Source of the DNA: Pseudoxanthomonas sp. CF385
GTDB lineage: Bacteria; Pseudomonadota; Gammaproteobacteria; Xanthomonadales; Xanthomonadaceae
Direction: 5' to 3'
Assembly (NCBI RefSeq): GCF_900104255.1
Contig: NZ_FNKZ01000002.1
Coordinates: 930,001 to 994,000, forward strand
DNA: 64,000 nucleotides
Shown: in pieces, positions 38,608 to 47,437 of the stretch
Position numbering within the stretch: position 1 is the first letter of the stretch
Layout: every line of letters starts with the position of its first letter
Translations under genes and position numbers: made by a program
The notes under the pieces: generated by a model
Databases searched by the model: none
What the model saw: the letters and a program-made list of their open reading frames with translations, nothing else
What the model was told of the DNA's origin: nothing

Positions 38608-38635
38608 GAACTTCATTGCCGGTTTAGGGGTCTCT
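38608..38635 (+). promoter_or_regulatory. possible sigma-E promoter of the Do protease gene
   Basis: GAACTT (38608-38613), a 16-bp spacer, then GTCTCT (38630-38635) resembles the sigma-E pattern GAACTT-N16-TCTRA. The predicted start would be about 65 bp before the ATG. Do proteases of related bacteria are sigma-E targets, which supports it; the -10 is imperfect. Confidence 0.45.
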
Positions 38636-38706
38636 CAGCAGACTCATTCAGGTTCGCGGGGGCCACCGGCCGCCCGCTCCCTCCGACGCAACGAGCTGCC
38701 GACCCC

Positions 38707-40182
38707 ATGAAGAAAGCGCTGCGCCCGTTCCCCACCCTGATCGCCCTGTCCGCCGCCGCCGCGTTCGGCGGGTTCGCCGCCACCGGGCTCAATGAAGTCC
38801 TGCAGCAGCCTGCCCAGGCCGCCCCCAGCGCCGCCGCCGCGGTGCCGGCCGCCGCGGCCCTGCCCACCGCCGTCGACGGCCAGGTCCTGCCCTCGCTGGC
38901 GCCGATGCTCAAGCGGGTCACCCCGGCGGTGGTCAGCGTGTACAGCCGGCAGACCGTGCGCGTGGCCAGCCCGCTGGGACCGTTCGGCGACGACCCGGTG
39001 TTCCGCCGGATCTTCGGTATCCCGGACATGCCGCGCGAGCGCGTCGAGCGCGCGCTGGGCTCGGGCGTGATCGTCGATGCCGCGCGCGGTTACGTGCTGA
39101 CCAACCACCACGTGGTGGAGAACGCCGACGGCGTCTCGGTCACCCTCAGCGACGGCCGCCAGGTGGAAGCCGAGTTCATCGGTTCGGACCCGGACACCGA
39201 CATCGCCCTGATCCGCATCCCCACCCCGGGCCTGACCGCGGTGCCGATGGCCAACAGCGACCAGCTGCAGGTGGGCGACTTCGTGGTGGCGATGGGCAAC
39301 CCCTACGGCCTGGGGCAGACGGTCACTTCGGGCATCGTCTCAGCGGTGGGCCGCAGCGGCATCCCGGTGGCCGGCTACCAGAACTTCATCCAGACCGATG
39401 CCTCGATCAACCCGGGCAACTCGGGCGGCGCGCTGGTCGACCTGCAGGGCCGGCTGGTCGGCATCAACACCGCCAGCTTCAATCCGCGCGGCAGCATGGC
39501 CGGCAACATCGGCCTGGGCTTCGCGATCCCGATCAACATGGCGCGCGGGATCATGGACCAGCTGATCGCCAACGGCGGCGTGGTCCGGCGCGGCACCTTC
39601 GGCGTGGAAGCGCAGGACGTGGACGAGCGCAGCGCGCGCGGGCTGGGCCTGGACGCGCCGCGCGGCGCGCTGGTGACGCGCGTGTACCCGGGCTCGGCCG
39701 CCGCCACCGCGGGCCTGCAGCCCGGCGACGTGGTCACCGCCGCCAACGGCCAGCGCATCGACAACCGCGCGGCCCTGCACAACTTCGAAGGCCTGCAGCC
39801 GGTCGGCACGCGCGTGGCGCTGGATGTGCGCCGCGACGGCAAGCCGGTGCAGCTCAACATCGCGCTGAAGGAAGGCGCGCGCTCGGCCGAGGGCGCGACG
39901 GTGGACGCGCGCCTGACCGGCACGACGCTGAAGGAACTGGACGAATCGGCGCGCCAGGTGCTGCGCAGCCAGGGCGCCAACGGCGGCGTGCAGGTCAGCA
40001 ACGTGGTGCGCGACAGCCGCGCGTGGAAGAGCGGCCTGCGCCCGGGCGACATCATCGTGGCCGGCAGCAACGGCGAGTTCGGCGACCTGGCCGGCTTCCG
40101 TGCGACCTTCGAGCGCAAACCCGAGCAGCTGGTGCTGCAGATCCTGCGCGGGCGCGGCACCGGCCGCGTGCTGATGCAGTGA
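38707..40182 (+). CDS. periplasmic Do-family serine protease (DegP/DegQ/MucD type)
   Basis: Protein of 491 residues that degrades or holds misfolded proteins in the cell envelope. A signal region (PFPTLIALSAAAAFGGFAATG) precedes a trypsin-like domain with the catalytic triad His135 (LTNHHVVENADG), Asp165 (DPDTDIALIRI) and Ser239 (NPGNSGGALVDL). PDZ1 follows at about 300-390 (GTFGVEAQDV, SAAATAGLQPGDVVTAANGQRI) and PDZ2 at about 400-488 (GVQVSNVVRDSRAWKSGLRPGDII). The two-PDZ layout is that of DegP and DegQ. A candidate sigma-E promoter lies upstream. It is not next to an rpoE gene in this window. Confidence 0.95.
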   Translation: MKKALRPFPTLIALSAAAAFGGFAATGLNEVLQQPAQAAPSAAAAVPAAAALPTAVDGQVLPSLAPMLKRVTPAVVSVYSRQTVRVASPLGPFGDDPVFRRIFGIPDMPRERVERALGSGVIVDAARGYVLTNHHVVENADGVSVTLSDGRQVEAEFIGSDPDTDIALIRIPTPGLTAVPMANSDQLQVGDFVVAMGNPYGLGQTVTSGIVSAVGRSGIPVAGYQNFIQTDASINPGNSGGALVDLQGRLVGINTASFNPRGSMAGNIGLGFAIPINMARGIMDQLIANGGVVRRGTFGVEAQDVDERSARGLGLDAPRGALVTRVYPGSAAATAGLQPGDVVTAANGQRIDNRAALHNFEGLQPVGTRVALDVRRDGKPVQLNIALKEGARSAEGATVDARLTGTTLKELDESARQVLRSQGANGGVQVSNVVRDSRAWKSGLRPGDIIVAGSNGEFGDLAGFRATFERKPEQLVLQILRGRGTGRVLMQ

Positions 40183-40263
40183 ACCGCGCGCGGTGGACGG
40201 GATAACAGCCCGTTCACCGCCGTGCATTAGAGTGGGTCCATCCCCCGCCTGCAGGAGCCGAAG

Positions 40264-40632
40264 ATGACGATGCCTACGAATACCGATGCGCTGAAGTCCA
40301 ACCTGGGCGAAGCCGGTTCCCACCTCGCCTCGGCCGCCGCGGCCGCGGGTGAAGCGATCAAGGGCGCCGCCAGCGCCGCTGGCGACGAACTGCGCCTGGG
40401 CAAGGCCCACGTGAAGTCCGAACTGGCCGACAGCGCACTGTCCGGCATCGCCGCGGCCGAAGCCGGTGGCGGCGCCGCGCGCGAACAGGTGGACGCGCTG
40501 ATGGACAAGGGCCGCGACCTGATCGACAGCGCGGCGGACCTGATCCGCGAACGCCCGCTGGCCTCGTTCGGCGTCGCTTTCGCCGCCGGCTGGATCATCG
40601 CCAAGCTGGCACGCAGCGGCGGCGACAAGTAA
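40264..40632 (+). CDS. DUF883/YqjD-ElaB-like membrane-anchored protein
   Basis: Protein of 122 residues, alanine-rich and helical, ending in a single membrane segment (PLASFGVAFAAGWIIAKLA). The long helices (SNLGEAGSHLASAAAAAGEAIKGAASAAGDEL; DKGRDLIDSAADLIRERP) and C-terminal anchor match the ElaB/YqjD family, which tethers ribosomes or stress factors at the inner membrane in E. coli. AGGAG lies seven bases upstream. It begins a three-gene cluster like E. coli yqjDEK. Confidence 0.82.
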   Translation: MTMPTNTDALKSNLGEAGSHLASAAAAAGEAIKGAASAAGDELRLGKAHVKSELADSALSGIAAAEAGGGAAREQVDALMDKGRDLIDSAADLIRERPLASFGVAFAAGWIIAKLARSGGDK

Positions 40633-40641
40633 GCCTGCCGC

Positions 40642-41130
40642 GTGTCCGACGCGCCCCGCGACACCGACGCTCCCGCACCGCCCGACCTCGCCGACACCCT
40701 GAAGGTCGTCGGCGCGGCGGGCCGTGCTGCGTACGGGTCGGCGAAGGACACCGGCCGCGCGTTGCGTGGGTTGGTCTCGGCCGACTTCGCCCTGGCGCGC
40801 AGCGCCTTCGGCCGCGCACTGGCGTGGGCCGGCGTGGCGATCGTGTTCGGCGCGTCGGCCTGGCTGCTGGTGACCGGCGCGCTGATCGCGCTGATGCAGC
40901 GCTTCGGGTTCTCGTGGCTGCAGTCGCTGTCGCTGGCCGCCTTCATCAGCCTGGCCGTCACCGGGTTCGCGGTGTGGAAGGTCGGGCGCTACTTCGACTA
41001 CACCGGCATGCATGCCACCCGCCGCCAGCTGTCGAAGCTGGGGCTGTTCGACGAGGACGAACCTCTCGACGATCCGCCCGCCGCCGGCACCGCGCACGAC
41101 CCGCGCGCGTCCGACCACGGAGGCGCGTGA
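40642..41130 (+). CDS. YqjE/holin-like two-helix membrane protein
   Basis: Protein of 162 residues starting at a GTG that follows the previous stop by 9 bp. Two adjacent membrane helices (ALAWAGVAIVFGASAWLLVTGALIALMQ; LQSLSLAAFISLAVTGFAVWKVG) lie after a helical N-terminal part, as in the YqjE/phage-holin-like superfamily. The C terminus is acidic and proline-rich. The stop overlaps the start of the next gene by one base, so the three genes are one operon. Function in envelope stress is probable but unproven. Confidence 0.8.
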   Translation: MSDAPRDTDAPAPPDLADTLKVVGAAGRAAYGSAKDTGRALRGLVSADFALARSAFGRALAWAGVAIVFGASAWLLVTGALIALMQRFGFSWLQSLSLAAFISLAVTGFAVWKVGRYFDYTGMHATRRQLSKLGLFDEDEPLDDPPAAGTAHDPRASDHGGA

Positions 41131-41570
41131 TGCGCTTTGAAAAGCTCCTCCAGCACGTCCAGCGCGCGGAGCAGCGGGTGGAATTGCGCGCGCTGCACAC
41201 CGAGACGCAGTGGACCACGTTGAAGCAGGCGTGGCGCGCAGGCTGGACGCCGGGGCGCATCGTGATCGCCGGCATCGTCAGCGGCTTCCTGGTCGGCCGC
41301 GCCGAACCCTTGCGCGCGCTGACCGGCGCGCGCTGGATGCAGATGTTCAGCGCGGTCTCCAGCCTGCTTGCCACCGCGCAGGCCGCCGCCGCCGCCGAGC
41401 AGGCCGAACAGGCGGCCGACACCGCGCAGGACGTGCAGGACCAGGCCGAGGGGATGGTCGACGGCGCGACGGACGAAGAACCACGGGTCGACCAGGCCTT
41501 CGAGGAGGACGACATCGTCGTCACCGCCCCCCGCCCGGCCGAAGCCGCCACCGAGCTGTCCGAGCGCTGA
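41130..41570 (+). CDS. YqjK-like cluster protein
   Basis: Protein of 146 residues, third in the YqjDE-like cluster. A helical basic start (RFEKLLQHVQRAEQRVELRALHTETQWTTLKQAWR) is followed by a hydrophobic part (GRIVIAGIVSGFLVGRAEPLR; MQMFSAVSSLLATAQAAAAAEQAEQA), then an acidic tail ending DIVVTAPRPAEAATELSER. Only the position and general form match YqjK; sequence resemblance is weak. It is translated with overlap to the preceding gene. Confidence 0.7.
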   Translation: MRFEKLLQHVQRAEQRVELRALHTETQWTTLKQAWRAGWTPGRIVIAGIVSGFLVGRAEPLRALTGARWMQMFSAVSSLLATAQAAAAAEQAEQAADTAQDVQDQAEGMVDGATDEEPRVDQAFEEDDIVVTAPRPAEAATELSER

Positions 41571-41583
41571 CAGCAACCCCACC

Positions 41584-41704
41584 GTGCGGGAGCGACGTAA
41601 GTCGCGAGCTCTTTCCCTCCACCCCGCCGCGCCCCGGCTTGCGCGCGGATGAACGTGCCGCCGTTGCGACCCTCGGTACCCGTCGCGGCTCACGTCGCTC
41701 CCAC
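41584..41704. repeat. inverted REP pair (GGGAGCGACGT family)
   Basis: Left arm GGGAGCGACGTAAGTCGC (41588-41605) and right arm GCGGCTCACGTCGCTCCC (41685-41702) form an inverted pair about 80 bp apart between two genes on the same strand. Each arm contains its own GCGAC-N4-GTCGC hairpin. Another pair of the same family is at 48.1 kb. Confidence 0.78.
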
Positions 41705-41750
41705 AGGATTGCCCCCACAATCGCGCATTCCTTGAGGCGGCCTCCTGTCC

Positions 41751-42842
41751 ATGAGTACACCTGCGCCACCCGTCGTAGCTCCCGCCCCGCCGCCGCCGAC
41801 GCGCCCGCGCGCGTCCGTGCCGCTGCTGGTCCTGGCCACGCTGGCCGTGGGCTACACGCTGTGGGCCGCGCAGGAGGTGCTGCTGCCGGTGCTGCTGGCG
41901 ATGTTCTTCGCCCTGGTCGGCAACCCCATCATCCGCCTGCTGCGGCGGATGTACGTGCCGCGCTTCGTCGGTGCGCTGCTGGTGTTGCTGGGCGGCATGA
42001 CGGTGGCCGGCTTGCTCGCCCACAAGATGTTGCCGTCGGCGATGGACTGGGCGCAGCAGGCCCCGCGCGAGATGCGCCAGCTGGCGCCCAAGCTGCGCGA
42101 GCTGACCAAGCCGGTGCAGGACGCCAACAAGGCCGCCGAGAGCTTCGCCCGCGCCGCCGCCGGCACCCAGACCGGCAGGCAGCCGCAGATCGTGCAGGCC
42201 GCGCCGGACGACCCCTACCGCAAGCTGCTGGCCACGCCGCGCGTGCTGGCGTCGCTGCTGGCGGTGGTGCTGCTGACGTTCTTCTTCATGGTCTACGGCG
42301 AAAACCTGCAGCGCAACGCGATCGCGTTGCTGCCGGGACGGCAGCAGAAGAAATTCACCGTGGACATCCTGCACTCCATCGAACGCGAGGTGTCGCGCTA
42401 CGTGCTGACGATCAGCGTGATCAACACGGTGGTGGGTTTCGTGTTCGCCGGCGTGCTGTACCTGCTGGGCCTGCCGCTGGCCGAGGCGCTGCTGTGGGGC
42501 ACGATGGCGGCGCTGCTGAACTTCGCGCCGTACGTGGGTCCGCTGATCGGGATCGTGGCGATGCTGCTGGTGGGCTTCATCAGTTTCGAGGAGCCGTTCC
42601 AGTCGATGCTGCCGGCGGTCGCGTACCTGGTGCTGCACACGATCGAGGGTCAGATCGTCACGCCGATCATCCTGGGCAAGCGGATGGCGCTGTCGCCGTT
42701 GGTGTTGATCCTGGCGCTGATGTTGTTCGGGTGGTTGTGGGGGATCATCGGGCTGTTGTTGGCGGTGCCACTGCTGGTATGCGTGAAGCTGGTGCTGGCG
42801 CGGGTGGAAGGGATGGAGGGGTGGGCGCGGTTGTTGGAGTGA
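41751..42842 (+). CDS. AI-2E family transporter (PerM/YdgG-type)
   Basis: Inner-membrane protein of 363 residues in the AI-2 exporter superfamily, eight predicted helices. Characteristic sections are VLLPVLLAMFFALVGNPIIRLL, the central amphipathic loop, VVLLTFFFMVYGE, INTVVGFVFAGVLYLLGLPLAEALLWGTMAALLNFAPYVGPLIGI, and LVLILALMLFGWLWGIIGLLLAVPLLV. Members move quorum signals, sodium ions or hydrophobic solutes; the substrate here is unknown. It stands alone between repeat elements. Confidence 0.88.
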   Translation: MSTPAPPVVAPAPPPPTRPRASVPLLVLATLAVGYTLWAAQEVLLPVLLAMFFALVGNPIIRLLRRMYVPRFVGALLVLLGGMTVAGLLAHKMLPSAMDWAQQAPREMRQLAPKLRELTKPVQDANKAAESFARAAAGTQTGRQPQIVQAAPDDPYRKLLATPRVLASLLAVVLLTFFFMVYGENLQRNAIALLPGRQQKKFTVDILHSIEREVSRYVLTISVINTVVGFVFAGVLYLLGLPLAEALLWGTMAALLNFAPYVGPLIGIVAMLLVGFISFEEPFQSMLPAVAYLVLHTIEGQIVTPIILGKRMALSPLVLILALMLFGWLWGIIGLLLAVPLLVCVKLVLARVEGMEGWARLLE

Positions 42843-42871
42843 TCTCTTTGCTTCATCGAGCCTGCGGCGCC

Positions 42872-43414
42872 GGGTTTGCGTCTATCCAGCATGGTGCCGC
42901 TCGCCGCGGGGGCCCTGCTTTTCTTTGCTTGTGCAAAGAAAAGTAGGCAAAAGAAACATCCCCCGGCGGTCCGCCCGCCGCTGCGCGGCGGGTGCGCAGT
43001 CCCGGTAGGAATTTTCGGACGGGGCATCCTGCCCCCGGCCGAAAACGGCGCACGTCCTGTGCGCCGCCCCTGCGGGGTTTTACCCCCCGGGGCTGCCGGA
43101 CCTCAGGGGCCCCAAGAGCCGTGCCTGAAAGATCGAGGCGCGCCTTTGCTGTTGATGTTGTTTTCGGGCCCCCATGAGGCACGGCGAGTGGGCCGGGTAA
43201 AACCCGAAGGGCGCCGCCCCGGATGGGCGGCGTTTTCGTATGGCACATGGATGTGCCTTACGAAAATTCCCGGACCGCTCGCGAACCCGGAGCGAAGCGC
43301 AGGGCGTGCCGCCTGGGGTGTGTTTCTTTGCTTCTTTCTTTGCACAAGCAAAGAAAGAAGGCCCCCGCGGCGAGCGGCACCATGCCAAAACCACCGCGAT
43401 GCCTCAGCAAACCC
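42872..43414. mobile_element. MITE-like element bounded by long inverted repeats
   Basis: A gene-free unit of about 540 bp. The left end (42889-42914) and right end (43360-43385) are a perfect 26-bp inverted repeat beginning GCATGGTGCCGCTCGCCGCG; weaker pairing continues inward through TTTCTTTGC-TTGT-GCAAAGAAA hairpins on both sides and outward to GGGTTTGC/GCAAACCC. Inside are further hairpins (TTTTCGTATGGCACAT...ATGTGCCTTACGAAAA near 43230-43264). No transposase frame is present; short frames across it lack ribosome-binding sites. It looks like a non-autonomous transposable or REP-like composite element. Confidence 0.65.
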
Positions 43415-43511
43415 ATGAACCCGATGCGCTCATCACCGGATGTGCGTATCGCGCTCACGCCGCCCCGCGCACCCCTGCCCCGCCCAGTGAAGGCGCCCCC
43501 GGCACCGCGTG

Positions 43512-43517
43512 TAAAAT
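43512..43517 (+). promoter_or_regulatory. -10 box (TAAAAT) of a probable leaderless HAD mRNA
   Basis: TAAAAT ends 7 bp before the ATG at 43525. No Shine-Dalgarno sequence is present, so the transcript likely begins at the start codon. Confidence 0.5.
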
Positions 43518-43524
43518 CGCCCCG

Positions 43525-44265
43525 ATGAGCTTTCCCGTCCGCGCCATCACCCTCGACCTCGACGACACCCTGTGGCCGTTCGCCCCCATCGGCGCCCGGA
43601 TCGAACGCGTGCTCGACGACTGGCTGCGCGAACACAGCCCCGCCACCGCCGAACGGTTCCCCGTCGAACGCATGCGCGCCGTCCGCGAAGCCGTGTTCGC
43701 CGCCCATCCCCAGCACAAGCACGACCTCAGCCTGCTGCGCCGGATGACCCTCGAACACGCCCTGCGCGAGAGCGGCGCCGACATGGCCCTGCTGGAACCC
43801 GCGTACGAGACCTTCTACGCCGCCCGCAACCAGGTGGAGTACTACCCCGACGCCCTGCCCGCGCTGGAGCGCATCGCCGCCCGCCTGCCGGTGGCCGCGG
43901 TGACCAACGGCAACGCCGACCTGCAGCGGATCGGGTTGGGCCATCTGTTCGCCTACCAGATCCACTCGCGCGAACACGGCGCCGCCAAGCCCGACGCCAG
44001 CATCTTCCATGCCGCCTGCCAGCTGTTGGACGTGCCGCCGGCCGAGGTCCTGCATGTGGGCGACCACATCGAGATGGACGTGCTCGGCGCCGCGCGTGCC
44101 GGGCTGCGCAGCTGCTGGATCAACCGGCCGGAAGACCACGACGGCCAGCCGCAGGCCTGGACCGACGACACCCTGCGCCCGGATCTGGAATTCCCCACCC
44201 TCACCGCACTGGCCGACTGGCTGGACGCGCATCCTTCTTTCGCCACGGAACACGCTGCCGCATGA
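43525..44265 (+). CDS. HAD-superfamily hydrolase
   Basis: Phosphatase-like protein of 246 residues. The four HAD motifs are clear: motif I ITLDLDDTLWPF (nucleophile DxD), motif II VAAVTNGNAD, motif III lysine in HGAAKPDASIF, motif IV HVGDHIEMDVLGA. The helical cap is about 80 residues, type I, like the YigB/YjjG group that dephosphorylates small sugar or nucleotide phosphates, including flavin mononucleotide for YigB. Its last codons overlap the aminopeptidase start by 4 bp. Confidence 0.9.
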   Translation: MSFPVRAITLDLDDTLWPFAPIGARIERVLDDWLREHSPATAERFPVERMRAVREAVFAAHPQHKHDLSLLRRMTLEHALRESGADMALLEPAYETFYAARNQVEYYPDALPALERIAARLPVAAVTNGNADLQRIGLGHLFAYQIHSREHGAAKPDASIFHAACQLLDVPPAEVLHVGDHIEMDVLGAARAGLRSCWINRPEDHDGQPQAWTDDTLRPDLEFPTLTALADWLDAHPSFATEHAAA

Positions 44266-45638
44266 GCGCTGCCCTCGCCTACATCGACGCCTCCACCACC
44301 GCCCGCGCGCTCCACGTGCTGCACCGCACGCAGCTGGCCGACTGGCGCGCCACGCAGTCGCCCGCGGTGAACGCGTGGATCGACGCGCAGGGGTTCGCCG
44401 CAGGCGCGGGTTCGCTGCTGCTGCTGCCGGGCGAGGACGGCCTCGCCGGCGCCGTCATCGGCATCGGCGATGCGCTGGACCCGTATGCGTATGCGCATGC
44501 GCCGTTCGGGCTGCCGGCCGGCGACTGGCAGCTCGTCACGGACCTGGCGGACGAGGCGCGCATCGCGCTGCAGCTCGGCTGGGGCCTGGGCAGCTACAGG
44601 TTCGACCGCTACAAGCAGCCCTCCCGCAAGCCGGCGCGCCTGGTGCTGCCGCAGGCCGACGCCGAGGCGCTCGACCTGCTGGCCGCCAGCCTGCAGGTGC
44701 GCGACCTGGTCAACACGCCCACCGAACACATGGGTCCGGACGACCTGGAAGCCGCGGTGCGCGCGCTCGCCGCCACGCACGGTGCGGAGGTGGACGTGAT
44801 CGCCGGCGACGCGCTGCTCGCGCAGAACTTCCCCGCCATCCACGCGGTGGGCCGCGCCTCGCACCGTGCGCCGCGCCTGATCGCGCTGCGCTGGGGCGAC
44901 GCCTCGGCACCGCACGTGGCGCTGGTCGGCAAGGGCGTGTGCTTCGACACCGGCGGCCTGGACATCAAGCCGGCCGACGGCATGCGCAACATGAAGAAGG
45001 ACATGGGCGGCGCCGCGCACGCGATCGCGCTCGCCCGCCTGGTGATGGCGCGCCAGCTGCCGGTGCGCCTGACCCTGCTGGTGCCGGCGGTGGAGAACAG
45101 CATCGGCCCGAACGCGTTCCGCCCCGGCGACGTGATCGCCACCCGCAAGGGCGTCAGCGTCGAGATCGACAACACCGATGCCGAAGGCCGCGTGATCCTC
45201 TGCGATGCGCTGACCTATGCGGGCGAGCAATCGCCGGAACTGCTGCTGGACTTCGCCACGCTGACCGGCGCCGCGCGCATCGCGCTGGGCCCGGACCTGC
45301 CGGCGCTGTTCGCCAACAACGACCGCGTGGCCCACGACTGGATCGCCGCCGGCGAACGCATGCGCGACCCGGTGTGGCGCATGCCGCTGTGGCGCCCCTA
45401 CCTGCGCTACCTGACCAGCGGCATCGCCGACCTGGCCAATGCCGGCTCGCGCATGGCCGGTGCGGTCACCGCCGCGCTGTACCTGGAGCGTTTCGTGCCG
45501 GACGGCCTGCCCTGGGCGCACCTGGACGTCTATGCGTGGAACGACAGCGACCGCGCCGGCCGTCCTGCCGGTGGCGAGGCGCTCGCGCTGCGCAGCGCCT
45601 ACGCGATGCTGAAGGCGCGCTACGGCGCCACGGCCTGA
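44262..45638 (+). CDS. M17-family leucyl aminopeptidase
   Basis: Cytoplasmic manganese/zinc aminopeptidase of 458 residues that frees N-terminal residues from peptides. The metal and catalytic section is present: VALVGKGVCFDTGGLDIKPADGMRNMKKDMGGAAHAIA (Lys, Asp, Asp and Lys), IGPNAFRPGDVIATRKGVSVEIDNTDAEGRVILCDALTYA (NTDAEGR motif) and the closing LDVYAWNDSDRAGRPAGGEALALR. The N-terminal domain is shorter than in E. coli PepA. It is coupled to the HAD gene by an ATGA overlap, and its 3' end overlaps the convergent GGDEF gene by 19 bp. Confidence 0.93.
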   Translation: MSAALAYIDASTTARALHVLHRTQLADWRATQSPAVNAWIDAQGFAAGAGSLLLLPGEDGLAGAVIGIGDALDPYAYAHAPFGLPAGDWQLVTDLADEARIALQLGWGLGSYRFDRYKQPSRKPARLVLPQADAEALDLLAASLQVRDLVNTPTEHMGPDDLEAAVRALAATHGAEVDVIAGDALLAQNFPAIHAVGRASHRAPRLIALRWGDASAPHVALVGKGVCFDTGGLDIKPADGMRNMKKDMGGAAHAIALARLVMARQLPVRLTLLVPAVENSIGPNAFRPGDVIATRKGVSVEIDNTDAEGRVILCDALTYAGEQSPELLLDFATLTGAARIALGPDLPALFANNDRVAHDWIAAGERMRDPVWRMPLWRPYLRYLTSGIADLANAGSRMAGAVTAALYLERFVPDGLPWAHLDVYAWNDSDRAGRPAGGEALALRSAYAMLKARYGATA

Positions 45639-47335
45639 ACCACGGCGACGTCGGTCGCCGCGACCTCCACCCGATTGCGGCCGGCGTGCTTGGCGCGATA
45701 GAGCGCCACGTCAGCCTGCCGCAGCAGCGTTTCGCCCAGCCCGCCATGCTGCGGGAACATCGCGACGCCGATCGACACGGTCACGTGCGGCAGCTCCTGG
45801 CCCAGGTGCATCACCCGCATGCCTTCCACGCCGGCGCGGATCGCTTCGGCGCGCGCCTGCACGGTGATCGCGTCGGCTTCCGGCAGGATCAGGGTGAATT
45901 CCTCGCCGCCGTAGCGGCAGGCGATGTCCTCGTCGCGCGACAGCGCCTGCAACAGGCGGCCGAACTCCGCCAGCAGCGCATCGCCGCCGGCGTGGCCGTG
46001 CACGTCGTTGAAACGCTTGAAGTGGTCCAGGTCCAGCATCATCAGGCCCAGCGGCTGGTGCCGGCGCTCGCAGCGCGCCAGTTCGCGCGCCAGCGACTCT
46101 TCCAGGTAACGCCGGTTGAACAGGCCGGTCAGCGGCTCGCGGATCGACTGCACGCGCAGGCGCGACTGCAGCTCCAGACTGGAGAGCGCCATCGACAGCT
46201 GTTCGGCGGCGGTCTTCACCAGGTCCATGCGGCCCAGGAACGCGTCGTCGTGGCTGGACAGGTACAGCAGGCCCAGCTGGCTGCCCTGCGCGATCAGCGG
46301 CACGCAGACATAGGTGGGCGTCGCATCGAGCGACGGGGTGGTCGCGTGCGCGCACGGCAGCAGCTCGTGGTGGGCGCGATGCACGTGCGGCTGGCCGCGG
46401 CGCAGCGCCCAGCAGTCCTGCAGCGGGAACATCGCCGGGCCGCTGAGCGCGTGTTCGCCCCAGTGCGCCACTTCTTCGGCGTAGTCCTGCGAGGCGCGCA
46501 CGCGGTACAGCGTGCCGCCGGCATCCGGCAGCAGGCGCGAGAAGTACTGCGTGGCCAGGCCGACGGCCTCTTCCACGCTGACGCAGCTCTGCAGCATGCC
46601 GCCGTAGCGGCTCAGTTCGTTGAGGTCGGCGCCCTGCCGCTCCAGCGCGTCGATGTTGTCGAGCAGTTGCGCACGCGCCTCGTCGCCCGCGTCCTCGGCA
46701 CGCGCTCGCCGGCGGATCTCGCCGACCAGCAGGGTGTAGACCACGCCGATGATCGCCAGGCCGAGCGGGATGCCGAGCAGGGCCAGCGCGCGCAGCAGGG
46801 TCGCGCTGTTGCGGCTGGAATCCGCGCGCTGCACCAGCAGCTGCCGTTCGTTGGCGACCAGTTGGCGCGCCTGCGCGCGCAACGCGCCGGAGGTGCGCCG
46901 CACTTCCTGGCCGATCGAGCGCTGCGCCGACGGCAGCCCGCCGGTGGCGTAGTTGCCCAGCGTGGCGTCCATCTGCCCGAGCCGACGCTCGATCTCGAGC
47001 TTCCACGCCAGCACGAGGCGGGCCTGCCCGGGGTTGTCGCGGACCAGATGCTGCAACTGCGCGAGCATCTCGGGCAGCTCGCCGCGGCTGCGCCGGTAGT
47101 CGGCCAAGTAATCGACGTCGGCGGTGAGCAGATACCCGCGCTGGGCGGATTCGCCGTCGCGCAGATGGGCCTCGATGGCGCCGATCAGCGCGATCACTTC
47201 GTTGGTGTGCGAGACCCGATTGGCGTCGCCGATGAAGCGCTGCGCGCCCAGCACCACGCCCACGCCGATGACCACGAAGATCGCGGCGGCGACGAGCAGG
47301 CCGATACGGTTGGCGTGGGGGCGGCGCAGGGGCAT
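45620..47335 (-). CDS. membrane diguanylate cyclase (CHASE3-GAF-GGDEF)
   Basis: Sensor enzyme of 571 residues that makes cyclic di-GMP. Transmembrane helix 1 (IGLLVAAAIFVVIGVGVVLGA) and helix 2 (TLLRALALLGIPLGLAIIGVVYTLL, about 180-205) frame a helical CHASE3-type periplasmic domain. A GAF domain follows at about 245-400 (SVEEAVGLATQYFSRLLPDAGG, ATPTYVCVPLIAQGSQLGLLYL), then a GGDEF domain with a canonical site RYGGEEF and substrate-binding residues (MMLDLDHFKRFND). No EAL domain. The gene end overlaps the pepA-like gene tail to tail. Confidence 0.93.
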   Translation of the reverse strand: MPLRRPHANRIGLLVAAAIFVVIGVGVVLGAQRFIGDANRVSHTNEVIALIGAIEAHLRDGESAQRGYLLTADVDYLADYRRSRGELPEMLAQLQHLVRDNPGQARLVLAWKLEIERRLGQMDATLGNYATGGLPSAQRSIGQEVRRTSGALRAQARQLVANERQLLVQRADSSRNSATLLRALALLGIPLGLAIIGVVYTLLVGEIRRRARAEDAGDEARAQLLDNIDALERQGADLNELSRYGGMLQSCVSVEEAVGLATQYFSRLLPDAGGTLYRVRASQDYAEEVAHWGEHALSGPAMFPLQDCWALRRGQPHVHRAHHELLPCAHATTPSLDATPTYVCVPLIAQGSQLGLLYLSSHDDAFLGRMDLVKTAAEQLSMALSSLELQSRLRVQSIREPLTGLFNRRYLEESLARELARCERRHQPLGLMMLDLDHFKRFNDVHGHAGGDALLAEFGRLLQALSRDEDIACRYGGEEFTLILPEADAITVQARAEAIRAGVEGMRVMHLGQELPHVTVSIGVAMFPQHGGLGETLLRQADVALYRAKHAGRNRVEVAATDVAVVQAVAP

Positions 47336-47437
47336 GCCGGTCCGGAGCGCGGGGGTCAGCGGGAGCCTAGGGGCCCGTGTCCATCAGGACAACCCGGCGC
47401 ACACCGGAACTGCCAACCACGGCACATCTTCGCCGCG

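Noticed and set aside
42876..43418. Several short frames inside the 540-bp inverted-repeat element
   Set aside because: They read through hairpins, have no ribosome-binding sites and share no family; the element itself explains the structure.
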